Assembly (NCBI RefSeq): GCF_002163585.1
Contig: NZ_CP015579.1
Coordinates: 2,356,001 to 2,420,000 of the forward strand
Source: Tatumella citrea
GTDB lineage: Bacteria; Pseudomonadota; Gammaproteobacteria; Enterobacterales; Enterobacteriaceae
Length of the DNA: 64,000 bases
Reading direction: 5' to 3'
Shown here: piece after piece, positions 56,525-64,000 of the stretch
Position numbering within the stretch: position 1 is the stretch's first letter
How the letters are laid out: the number at the start of each line of letters is the position of its first letter
Program-made: the position numbers and the translations under genes
Notes under the pieces: generated by a model
Databases searched by the model: none
What the model saw: only the letters and a program-made list of their open reading frames with translations
Told to the model about the DNA's origin: nothing

Positions 56525-57415
56525 ATGGTGGACAAGCTGACCAGCATGAACGTTTTCGTTAAAGCCGCTGAACTCGGATCTTTTGCCGCGGCCGCCGAAG
56601 CTCTGAATATGTCTCCGCAAATGGTGGCCAAAAATGTCGCCTGGCTGGAAACGCGACTGGGCACGAGGTTGCTGAACCGCACCACCCGCCGCCAGAGTCT
56701 GACCGAAATCGGCCACAGTTATCTGAGTAAATGCAAAACCGTGCTGGCAGAAGCAGAAGAAGCCGATGCGATTGCTCTGGAAATGAAACTCTCCCCGGCT
56801 GGTGTGTTGCGGGTCAATGCCCCGGTGACCTTTGGAGCTCACACTCTGGCGCCGTTTATCAGCCGTTATCTTGAGGATTACCCGGAAACCGAAGTGGAAC
56901 TTACCCTCAACGACCGGTTTGCTGACCCGACGGAAGAAGGTTTTGAGGTTCTGATCCGCATCGGCGAGTTAGCTGACAGCAGCATGATAAGTCTGCCGTT
57001 GCGTCCTTACCGGCTCATTGCCTGTGCCTCGCAAGAATATCTGGCACAAGCCGGAGTGCCGCAACATCCGGGGGATCTCGAACATCACTCCTGTCTGGTC
57101 TATGGTATCTGGTCAGCAGCCAATCCTTGTCGCTGGATCTTCAGCAAAAACCACCAGCAGCAGGAAATCAAACCGCGTGGTCGTTTCCGTTCTACCGACT
57201 GGAAAGCACTGCTCTATGCAGCCACCGCAGGTCATGGTATTACCCTGGGTCCTGAAGATATTCTGCGCCAGGAGATTACACAGGGACGGCTAATTCAAGT
57301 GCTGGCAGACTATGCCGGCCCGTCGCGGCCGATGAATATTCTGATCCCGGCCGGGCTACGACCCACCATCAAAGTGCGTAAGTTTGTCGAGGCATTACGC
57401 CGGGAATTTGGCTGA
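56525..57415 (+). CDS. LysR-type transcriptional regulator
   Basis: A 296-residue LysR protein of the CrgA/DmlR-like branch. The HTH covers residues ~5-62 (MNVFVKAAELGSFAAAAEALNMSPQMVAKNVAWLETRLG) and the effector domain begins RVNAPVTFGAHTLAPF. CAGGAG precedes the start. It is divergent from the F420-type oxidoreductase gene and is its likely regulator, since the 103-base gap must hold both promoters. Confidence 0.87.
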   Translation: MVDKLTSMNVFVKAAELGSFAAAAEALNMSPQMVAKNVAWLETRLGTRLLNRTTRRQSLTEIGHSYLSKCKTVLAEAEEADAIALEMKLSPAGVLRVNAPVTFGAHTLAPFISRYLEDYPETEVELTLNDRFADPTEEGFEVLIRIGELADSSMISLPLRPYRLIACASQEYLAQAGVPQHPGDLEHHSCLVYGIWSAANPCRWIFSKNHQQQEIKPRGRFRSTDWKALLYAATAGHGITLGPEDILRQEITQGRLIQVLADYAGPSRPMNILIPAGLRPTIKVRKFVEALRREFG

Positions 57416-57458
57416 ACCTCGTTCACTGCTAATAATCTGCAGATTCACCATCGCTTGC

Positions 57459-57495
57459 AAAAAAAAACCATCACCCGTGGCCCGGATGATGGTTT
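57459..57495 (-). terminator. Terminator of the sugar-acid dehydrogenase operon
   Basis: AAACCATCA and TGATGGTTT form a 9-bp stem. On the minus strand the transcript continues into nine U, from the A tract at 57459-57467. Textbook rho-independent signal 40 bases after the cytochrome stop. Confidence 0.9.
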
Positions 57496-57535
57496 CATAT
57501 TGTCCGTAGCATTCACGGACGGGGATTATTGAAAA

Positions 57536-58996
57536 TCAGCCCGCGTGGTTGCGCGCAGCTTTTCTGCGACGGAAGTACATAATGATGGCAACAAGGATGA
57601 TGACACCGATGACTCCGCCCAAAATCAGCAGGTAGCCCGGAATAACCATCACGTTATTTTCCCGCAGCGCTTTCACCTGTGCGGCATCAACCGGCGCAGG
57701 ATTAGTGCCGAAATTGGTGCGCAGATAGTTAGTCAGGGTCGCAATCTGACTGTCGGTCAGTTCGTCACCAAAGCCAGGCATCACGATATGTTCGCCTTTG
57801 CCGTTGGTACGATCGATACCATACAGAATCACCTGAACCAGGTTATTGGCTTTATCCGCACCGACCACACTGTTATTTGACAGTGACGGATAGTAACGGT
57901 TTTCACCTATCCCCTGACCTTTGGTCCCGTGACAGCTGGCACAGTTGCCGTTAAATAATACGGCACCAGAAGGTGCGGAATCATCAATTGGCATGCCGCG
58001 AACCGCCTGAGTAATATCACTCTGAACATTGTCGCCGTATCCGGAGCGGTTTTGTGACGCAGTTTTCTGCGGCGGAACACTCTTGATATAGGTTGCCAGT
58101 GCACTGAGGTCATCATTGCTCAGGAAACGCAGACTGTGAGAAATAACATCAGCCATACCTCCGCCCGTGGTAGCCACACCTGGTACAGAACCGGTTTTCA
58201 GGTACTGCATCAGATCAGCGTGGCTCCAACGACCAATCCCGGAAGTATTATCCGAAGAGATGTTAAATGCTTCCCAGCCATCCACCATCGCACCGGCATA
58301 GGACTTATCGCTCAGGCCCATCGCCAGGTTACGTGGAGTATGGCACTCTTCACAGTGTCCCAGCGCCGTTGCCAGGTAGTGACCCCGGTTCCATTCGGCC
58401 GACTGATCAGGATCCTGCTTAAACGGCTGGTAATGGAAATTGATCAGATTCCAGCCTTTCAGGGCAATACGCTGATTGTACGGGAAGCCCATCTTATTTT
58501 CCGGGGGATCGGTGGCGACCGGTTTCAGCGACATAAAGAAGGCATACATGGCATGTATGTCTGCATCCGTCAGCTTAGAATAAGAGGTATAAGGCATTGC
58601 CGGGTACAGATTCTTGCCATCAGCACGGATGCCATAACGTAGCGCATCACTGAACTGCTTCTCACTCCACTGACCAATCCCGTGGGTTTTATCCGGGGTG
58701 ATGTTCGATGAAAAAATGGTGCCAAACGGGGTTTTAAACCCAAGCCCACCAGCGAAGGTCTGCCCGCCGGTAGCCGTATGACAAACTTCACAGTCCGCGG
58801 CTTTCGCCAGATACTCACCCTGCTGAATCAGGGTCGTTCCCTGCGTACCGGCAGCGGCCGCTGGCTGAGTCGGAGTGGGTTGTGTTGCCACCGGATCAGG
58901 TTGAGCTGATCCGGTTTGCGCATAGCCCGCAGCACAAAACAACAGCCCGGCCAACGGCAGAAAATTCCGTGAGCGCTTAAAAGATGAACGAATCAT
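57536..58996 (-). CDS. Triheme cytochrome c subunit of membrane sugar-acid dehydrogenase
   Basis: A 486-residue periplasmic/membrane subunit that passes electrons from the flavoprotein to ubiquinone. A signal peptide (residues 1-26) precedes a Pro/Ala/Gln-rich spacer. Three heme c sites are seen: CEVCH (69-73), CEECH (215-219) and CASCH (352-356). A C-terminal membrane helix with a basic end (MYFRRRKAARNHAG) anchors it. The start at 58996 forms an ATGA overlap with the flavoprotein gene, so a GTG at 59008 is less likely. The same organisation is found in gluconate 2-dehydrogenase, 2-ketogluconate dehydrogenase and fructose dehydrogenase. Confidence 0.92.
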   Translation of the reverse strand: MIRSSFKRSRNFLPLAGLLFCAAGYAQTGSAQPDPVATQPTPTQPAAAAGTQGTTLIQQGEYLAKAADCEVCHTATGGQTFAGGLGFKTPFGTIFSSNITPDKTHGIGQWSEKQFSDALRYGIRADGKNLYPAMPYTSYSKLTDADIHAMYAFFMSLKPVATDPPENKMGFPYNQRIALKGWNLINFHYQPFKQDPDQSAEWNRGHYLATALGHCEECHTPRNLAMGLSDKSYAGAMVDGWEAFNISSDNTSGIGRWSHADLMQYLKTGSVPGVATTGGGMADVISHSLRFLSNDDLSALATYIKSVPPQKTASQNRSGYGDNVQSDITQAVRGMPIDDSAPSGAVLFNGNCASCHGTKGQGIGENRYYPSLSNNSVVGADKANNLVQVILYGIDRTNGKGEHIVMPGFGDELTDSQIATLTNYLRTNFGTNPAPVDAAQVKALRENNVMVIPGYLLILGGVIGVIILVAIIMYFRRRKAARNHAG

Positions 58997-60597
58997 AAAT
59001 GTTGGCACTCCGCGATTAATTTGTCTGCCAGTCTCATCGCCAGCGCTGATAATGTCAGGGTGCAGTTAACGGTTCCGGCACTGGCCATAACACCACTGGA
59101 CGCCACAAACAGATTCTGGTGATCGTGGGTACGTAAATCAGCATCCACCACGGAGTCGTTGGGATCATTACCCATAATTAGGGTGCCCATGATGTGGTTA
59201 TTGTTGAAGTACTTATCATCATGACGCACTTCCGTACCGCCAAACAGACCGGCAATATGGTCGAAGTGCTGGTGGGCGACATCACGCGCTTTATTAATGT
59301 AATCGTTGATGTGGTAATGCACGCCTGGTTTAGGAATACCCATTGCATCTTTTTGCGAGTCTACCGCCACAATCCGGTTATCTCTGTCAGGCAGGATATC
59401 GAAGAAGGTATTCACTGCTACCCAGCGTGACGCATAATCACGCACCATCGCCGGCAGATCTTTGCCGGAAACCCCTTTACTCAGCAGGTAATTACTCACC
59501 GCCAGCGTTGGAGAATAGTTGCCCAGGTTGATTTTCATCGCCGAATGTTCTGAACGGAAATCACCATCGCGCAGGTTGTTAATGCAACTTAAACGCATAG
59601 GCCCACGGCCCGGCCACATCGGTTCTTTACTCAGGAAGTAAACTGAAGTTCCAGGATGATCCATCAGGTGACGGCCAACGTTATCAGTCGTGTTGCCAAT
59701 ACCATTTGGATATTTGTCAGATCGGGAAATCAGCATCAGCTTCGGAGTTTCGATGGCATTAGCCGCCAGTACGAAGATTTTCCCTGTGACACGGAAACTT
59801 TCCCCGTTTGGATCTTTATACAGAACAGAAGTGATATTGCCTTTGGCATCGTGCTCTATTTTATAGACCACGGCATCCGGAACCAGCAGAGATCCGGCAC
59901 GTTCAGCTTTACGAACCGCGGTTTCACCGGTGTACTGCGCTTCAATAGGACAAATAGGCATGCAGTTACTGTTGCCACAGCAGGCCGGGCGACCGTCAAA
60001 CGGTTCAGTATTACGGGCTGCCGGTTCGGTAATCAGGTGATAGCCGTTTTTATCCACCACATTTTTGAAGGCCTTGTCAAAATCAGACAAAGGCAACGGC
60101 GGATGTGGATAAGGTTTACTCCGTGGTGAACCGGTGTCTTCCGGGCCGCCAACACCCATTTCAACTTCAGATTCATAGTAATACGGTTCCAGATCGTCAT
60201 AACTGATCGGCCAGTCACGCCCGACGCCATACAGTGTTTTCAGACGCATATCATTTGGCAGTAAACGCCAGGCCTGAGCAGACCAGTGCCAGGTGGTTCC
60301 ACCAGCGACACGCAGGTAGCCCGCTTTATAAGGCTCCGGACCATACTGAATAAAGTAGCCGTTATCTTCCGGCGAGTATTGCGGGTGTGGCGCATGACGG
60401 GTCGGTGGATACGGTGACTGAAAATCAGTTTTAAATGGCGAATTACGGTAGTTTTCTACAATTTTCCAGCGCTCAATCCGTGAACCTGCTTCCAGCATCA
60501 GAGTATCAATGCCAGCTTTTTGTAATTTTTGGGCTATCTGTGAGCCTGCGATGCCTGAACCGATGATAACAACGGTGGCAGAATGTGTGGTTTTCAT
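58993..60597 (-). CDS. FAD-dependent GMC oxidoreductase, large subunit
   Basis: A 534-residue flavoprotein of the GMC family. The FAD site VVIIGSGIAGSQIA is at residues 9-22, AGGTTWHWSAQAWRL follows, and the C-terminal HIMGTLIMGNDPND and GTVNCTLTLSALAMRLAD carry the catalytic histidine and asparagine region. CCGNSNCMPIC holds three cysteines spaced C-x5-C-x3-C, as in the 3Fe-4S site of related dehydrogenases. No signal peptide is present, so it is presumably exported folded together with the Tat-signal small subunit. The substrate is probably gluconate or 2-ketogluconate; fructose or sorbitol cannot be excluded. Confidence 0.9.
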   Translation of the reverse strand: MKTTHSATVVIIGSGIAGSQIAQKLQKAGIDTLMLEAGSRIERWKIVENYRNSPFKTDFQSPYPPTRHAPHPQYSPEDNGYFIQYGPEPYKAGYLRVAGGTTWHWSAQAWRLLPNDMRLKTLYGVGRDWPISYDDLEPYYYESEVEMGVGGPEDTGSPRSKPYPHPPLPLSDFDKAFKNVVDKNGYHLITEPAARNTEPFDGRPACCGNSNCMPICPIEAQYTGETAVRKAERAGSLLVPDAVVYKIEHDAKGNITSVLYKDPNGESFRVTGKIFVLAANAIETPKLMLISRSDKYPNGIGNTTDNVGRHLMDHPGTSVYFLSKEPMWPGRGPMRLSCINNLRDGDFRSEHSAMKINLGNYSPTLAVSNYLLSKGVSGKDLPAMVRDYASRWVAVNTFFDILPDRDNRIVAVDSQKDAMGIPKPGVHYHINDYINKARDVAHQHFDHIAGLFGGTEVRHDDKYFNNNHIMGTLIMGNDPNDSVVDADLRTHDHQNLFVASSGVMASAGTVNCTLTLSALAMRLADKLIAECQHL

Positions 60598-60607
60598 AAT
60601 AAATCTC

Positions 60608-61150
60608 TTACAGCTTTCCGGTCTTAATCACAGGAGGGTATGCCCAGTAATGGGGTTCACCACGGGCAAACGTCGGCAGGACGACAACATCTGAAATCGG
60701 CGCGTACATCAGTGCGTACTCATAAGCCACGACCTGTGATTGCTTACCGCTACCGACAATACCAATTTGCCAGCCGCGCAAAATTTCACTGAACAGCTGT
60801 TGTGCCGGGGTATCCAGTGTTTTCAACGCCGCCTGCATTTCGGCAGAGGACATATCTGCATTCAGTTGCTTTTGCAGCTCGGCAATACTCTGAGAAGCAT
60901 CACCGTGCTCAGCACTGATCAGGCTGAAAATACGTTTGCCCAGTGCATTATCCAGAGTCGGATAGCCGCAAATAATTTCAGATACCGTCATAAATGCCGG
61001 AAAACCGGCGACCGCCGGCTGCCCGGCATCAATTGCCCAGGCTATCTGGCCCGGCAATAAACTGCTGACTGTTCCCGCCACCGTTGATGCTGCTAACAAC
61101 TTAATAAAGCGTCGTCTTTCACCGGGGCTGACAGGTGTAGCCTTATTCAT
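60608..61150 (-). CDS. Gluconate 2-dehydrogenase subunit 3-family protein (Tat-exported small subunit)
   Basis: A 180-residue protein. It has a twin-arginine signal (ERRRFIKLLAASTVAG...IAWA) and a mature domain of the gluconate-2-dehydrogenase subunit 3 family. It would carry the folded, cofactor-loaded GMC subunit across the membrane through the Tat pathway and stay in the complex. It is the first gene of the operon, 10 bases before the flavoprotein gene. Confidence 0.9.
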   Translation of the reverse strand: MNKATPVSPGERRRFIKLLAASTVAGTVSSLLPGQIAWAIDAGQPAVAGFPAFMTVSEIICGYPTLDNALGKRIFSLISAEHGDASQSIAELQKQLNADMSSAEMQAALKTLDTPAQQLFSEILRGWQIGIVGSGKQSQVVAYEYALMYAPISDVVVLPTFARGEPHYWAYPPVIKTGKL

Positions 61151-61400
61151 GATTACCTACTGTTGAATCAATTTTCTGGTGGTATTCTCTGCCCGCCGAC
61201 AACGAACGAAAGCCAGCGATTCCATGCTGAGGTCTCGCTGTTCAACTGATGTCAGCTGTATATTCCGGGGCATCCGGGTGGGTGTCCGGAAGGGCAGAAA
61301 ATCCCCCACGGTTGTTGTGGGCAGGATTATGGTTTGATAATAAAATGTAATCCAGATACAAAAAATGTTAATTTAATAAGTAAATACTTATGGTTTTGAT

Positions 61401-62303
61401 ATGGCTGATACATTAAAACGATTGGAATACTTTGCCTGTCTGGCAGGAATTGAACATTACGGCAAAGCTGCGGAGAAACTGGGGATCGCTCAGTCGGCTC
61501 TCAGTCAGCAGATAAAAGCGCTGGAGCATGAGGTAGGCGTCCGGCTGTTTGAACCTGCAGGCCGGGGTATTCGTCTGTCACTGGCGGGTAAGAATTATTA
61601 TGACAGTGTCAGAGATCTGCTGGACCGCCATCTGTCGGCAATTGAAAAAGCCAGGAAAACTGCCAGTGGTGAAACCGGCCGGGTCACTATCAGCCATGTC
61701 GGTACCGCTCTGTTTGACCCGTTGTTTCTGACCATTCTCAAAAGCTTTCGCGCCCTCTACCCGGCCGTCGGCATTTCGCTGCTGGAACTGGAGATGGATG
61801 AGCAGCTGATTTTACTGGAACAACGCAAAATTGATCTGGCGTTTATCCGTGGCCCGCAGCCGGTACTGCCGGACGGAACTATCAGTAAGCATTTCTCACG
61901 TCACCGCCTTTACGTCGCACTCTCCCCGTCACATCCAATGGCCGGGGAAAAAAGTTTGTCACTGCACCAGCTGAAAAATGATGCCTTTGTCGGGTATCAG
62001 GATCTCAATAACTACGGGATTACCAGTGTACTGATCCGGCTGGCCCAGGCCGCAGGGTTCAACCCGCATATCGAATGGCGGGTTTCTGCTGTCAGTAATG
62101 CGCTGGGCATGGTCAATGCCTGGAATGCCGTCAGTGTGGTGCCAGGTTGCATTGTTTCCTACAACATCGGCAATATCGTTTACATCCCGCTGGAAGATGA
62201 AAATGCCTGGACCGATATGTTGATGGTGGGCATGGATGGCCCGCTGAGTTCATTACAGAGAACCCTGCAGGATTATTTTTTAACCTATAAATCTATTACA
62301 TAA
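61401..62303 (+). CDS. LysR-type transcriptional regulator
   Basis: A 300-residue LysR protein. HTH at residues ~5-64 (LEYFACLAGIEHYGKAAEKLGIAQSALSQQIKALEHEVG), effector domain from ~90 with RVTISHVGTALFDPLF and MVNAWNAVSVVPG. It is divergent from the three-gene dehydrogenase operon across 250 bases and precedes a sugar porin gene, so it is a likely regulator of aldonic acid oxidation. Confidence 0.87.
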   Translation: MADTLKRLEYFACLAGIEHYGKAAEKLGIAQSALSQQIKALEHEVGVRLFEPAGRGIRLSLAGKNYYDSVRDLLDRHLSAIEKARKTASGETGRVTISHVGTALFDPLFLTILKSFRALYPAVGISLLELEMDEQLILLEQRKIDLAFIRGPQPVLPDGTISKHFSRHRLYVALSPSHPMAGEKSLSLHQLKNDAFVGYQDLNNYGITSVLIRLAQAAGFNPHIEWRVSAVSNALGMVNAWNAVSVVPGCIVSYNIGNIVYIPLEDENAWTDMLMVGMDGPLSSLQRTLQDYFLTYKSIT

Positions 62304-62692
62304 TAAACTTTAGCCGCCGGTGAATTATTCTTTCCTTCCCGGATTGCCAATTGATTATTATTTAAACGCCACTGAACAAATTAAATGCAACTTATTTAAC
62401 TGTATTGTGTAACAGTGGGATTTATTTTACGGAATTAATTAACCAGAGGCGAACAGATTAATAACCCTCCGTTATCTTTTTATTATTTTTTATATTAAAC
62501 ATTAGCGTAACTATTGTTTACTTATCATTCACTCTGGTTAAATATCAGTCATTTAGAGCATATTTTCTCATTGTGTTACCCACAGATACATTAAGAAACA
62601 CAACATTTCCGCGAGTGATAAAATAATAATAACTATAGTTATAAATTAGCAATATGATAGAAAAGCTTACTCATCCACATGACAATAAAATA
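62304..62692. promoter_or_regulatory. AT-rich upstream region of the OprB-type porin
   Basis: About 390 bases of unusually AT-rich sequence without a gene. It should carry the porin promoter. No clear ribosome site precedes either candidate start (62654 or 62693). Such AT-rich DNA is a typical target of H-NS. Confidence 0.4.
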
Positions 62693-63982
62693 ATGAAAGT
62701 CATTAAAAATAATATCCGTATCCTGCCAGTCGCCATATTATGTGCACTGGCTATGCCCGCTGCTTACGCAACTGATTTGATGACCCAGCCTACCCTGACC
62801 GGTGACTGGGGCGGAGAGCGGCAGGCGCTTGAACAAAAAGGGATTACTCTCAGCGGAGACTATGTTTCTGAGACCGCCAGTGTGGTGAAAGGTGGCCAGT
62901 CACGGGGAACCCGTTATGCACAACAGATTCGCATTGGCGCGACCTTCGATTTCAACAAACTGTTTAACACCACTCATGCAGGTACCCTGCAACTGACAAT
63001 TAATGACCGCCGGGGACGCAGTGCTTCTGCTGACCTGGTAGGAAACCGGTTGCCAATTCAGGAGATCTACGGTGGACTGTATACCCGTCTGTCGGAACTG
63101 AGTTATGCCAATACCCTGCTGACTCCGCAATTAAAATATAAAGTCGGTTTGTTGGCGATGGGGAACGATTTTGGCACGCTGCCTATTATGTGCAGCTTTA
63201 TGAACGCCGGTTTCTGTGGACACCCGCTGACCTTATCCGGTGGCAGTGGCTGGGGTAACTACCCAAGTGCCCACTTCGGTGGCGAACTGAGTTATCAGTT
63301 CAATGACAGCTGGGCGATTCAGACCGCAGTGTTTAACGTCAATCCACAAATGAGCAGCCGCTCAGCCAGGGCATTTAAACCCTTTGGCCCCGGCACCACC
63401 GGCTATATCATGCCAGTGGAGTTGATTTATAACCTGCATGCCGCCTTGCCGGGCCTGTATAAAGTGGGTTACTACTACGACAGTTCTAACGTAGCCCGGA
63501 TTGACGATTCGGCCATTCGTGCTCAGAAGCGTTGGGGCGCTTACCTGCTGGCCGACCAGACACTGTGGCAGTCTCCTTCTGTTGCCCGGCGTAACCTGCA
63601 TCTGTTTGGTCAGGCGACCACCACTGATGGCGCGACCTCGCCTTTCCGTCACTGGTACTCCACCGGCCTGGTTTTAAATGCTCCGTTTGAAGCGCGTCCG
63701 GATGATTCTGTCGCCATTGGTTTCGGACGTGCTGTCTATAATAACAACAGCCGGCACAATGCAATCGCGAAACTGGAGGCTGCGGGCGAAACTGCTGCCG
63801 CTGATCAGTTAAGCGGGCTGGGAATTGGTGAAGAACTGGCTGAAGTGGATTATAACGTACAGGTTACTCCGTGGATGTCGCTGCGTCCTGGCGTGCAGTA
63901 CATTAAAAATCCGGGTGCCTTTGCCAATGAGAAAATTAAAAATACCTGGGTGACCGGGGTTCAGCTAAAACTGAAATTCTGA
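62693..63982 (+). CDS. Carbohydrate-selective porin, OprB family
   Basis: A 429-residue outer-membrane porin with signal peptide (MKVIKNNIRILPVAILCALAMPAAYA) and the family start LTGDWGGERQALEQKGITLSGDYVSETA, ending in LKLKF with the C-terminal aromatic sorting signal. OprB porins let glucose and related sugars or acids cross the outer membrane. The start at 62693 gives a normal signal peptide; an in-frame ATG at 62654 would add a polar extension. Neighbouring sugar-acid dehydrogenase genes suggest it feeds substrate to periplasmic oxidation. Confidence 0.85.
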   Translation: MKVIKNNIRILPVAILCALAMPAAYATDLMTQPTLTGDWGGERQALEQKGITLSGDYVSETASVVKGGQSRGTRYAQQIRIGATFDFNKLFNTTHAGTLQLTINDRRGRSASADLVGNRLPIQEIYGGLYTRLSELSYANTLLTPQLKYKVGLLAMGNDFGTLPIMCSFMNAGFCGHPLTLSGGSGWGNYPSAHFGGELSYQFNDSWAIQTAVFNVNPQMSSRSARAFKPFGPGTTGYIMPVELIYNLHAALPGLYKVGYYYDSSNVARIDDSAIRAQKRWGAYLLADQTLWQSPSVARRNLHLFGQATTTDGATSPFRHWYSTGLVLNAPFEARPDDSVAIGFGRAVYNNNSRHNAIAKLEAAGETAAADQLSGLGIGEELAEVDYNVQVTPWMSLRPGVQYIKNPGAFANEKIKNTWVTGVQLKLKF

Positions 63983-64000
63983 GAAGTATTACCCGCGTAA

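Overview
The window reads as chromosomal DNA of an enterobacterium, most likely of the Erwiniaceae and possibly a Tatumella-type organism. This rests on an enterobacterial OmpC/OmpF-type porin and a tRNA-Asn nearly identical to the E. coli one, together with three traits known to occur together in Tatumella/Pantoea citrea-like bacteria: a Tat-exported three-subunit FAD/cytochrome c sugar-acid dehydrogenase, a full cyanophycin locus and many small catabolic cassettes. The genus is an inference. No phage, plasmid replication or CRISPR locus was seen.

Layout. 1-2139: end of a metal-type ABC transporter operon (ATPase fragment plus two ABC-3 permeases). 2284-3551: general porin with a terminator-like hairpin in its leader. 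3820-12452: gallate catabolism (galT, galA, a PDC-hydrolase-like amidohydrolase, galR on the minus strand, galB, galC, galD and a DUF1932 dehydrogenase). 12502-12666: tRNA-Asn with its promoter and terminator. 12667-18716: tartrate/glycerate genes (ttuB, ttuC, ttuD) around 1.7 kb of decayed sequence, between the tRNA and an IS3 fragment. 18740-20965: broken YbjJ-like MFS gene, Rrf2 regulator and DUF1360 membrane protein. 21455-26002: DUF485 plus SSS symporter, family III CoA-transferase and a LysR regulator. 26100-29790: ABM, ACT and ArsR operon, DHA1 MFS exporter and a LysR regulator. 30236-32050: exported MORN-repeat protein.

32108-35413: nucleoside hydrolase, MFS transporter and divergent GntR regulator. 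35588-37789: katG. 37974-44116: cyanophycin operon on the minus strand, running synthetase (cphA), two-domain cyanophycinase (cphB), then an M14 hydrolase that fits the dipeptide-cleaving step. 44777-45886: old yellow enzyme. 46475-53169: a probable tagatose (ketohexose) system with a fused PTS protein, two PfkB kinases, a LacD aldolase and a DeoR regulator. 53375-55754: DauR-like regulator, serine dehydratase and AlaX editing protein. 55798-57415: F420-type oxidoreductase and divergent LysR. 57536-63982: membrane sugar-acid dehydrogenase (three subunits), divergent LysR and an OprB porin.

How the genes fit together. The region is a set of peripheral catabolic modules, each with its own transporter and local regulator: plant phenolics (gallate), fruit acids (tartrate), nucleosides, ketohexoses and aldonic acids. 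Cyanophycin adds a nitrogen and arginine/aspartate store, and the three genes together would allow synthesis, depolymerisation and cleavage of the dipeptide. The most notable points are the tandem cyanophycinase whose second half has lost two of three catalytic residues, the two additions to the gallate cluster, GalR with two helix-turn-helix domains, and several clear operator palindromes beside local regulators.
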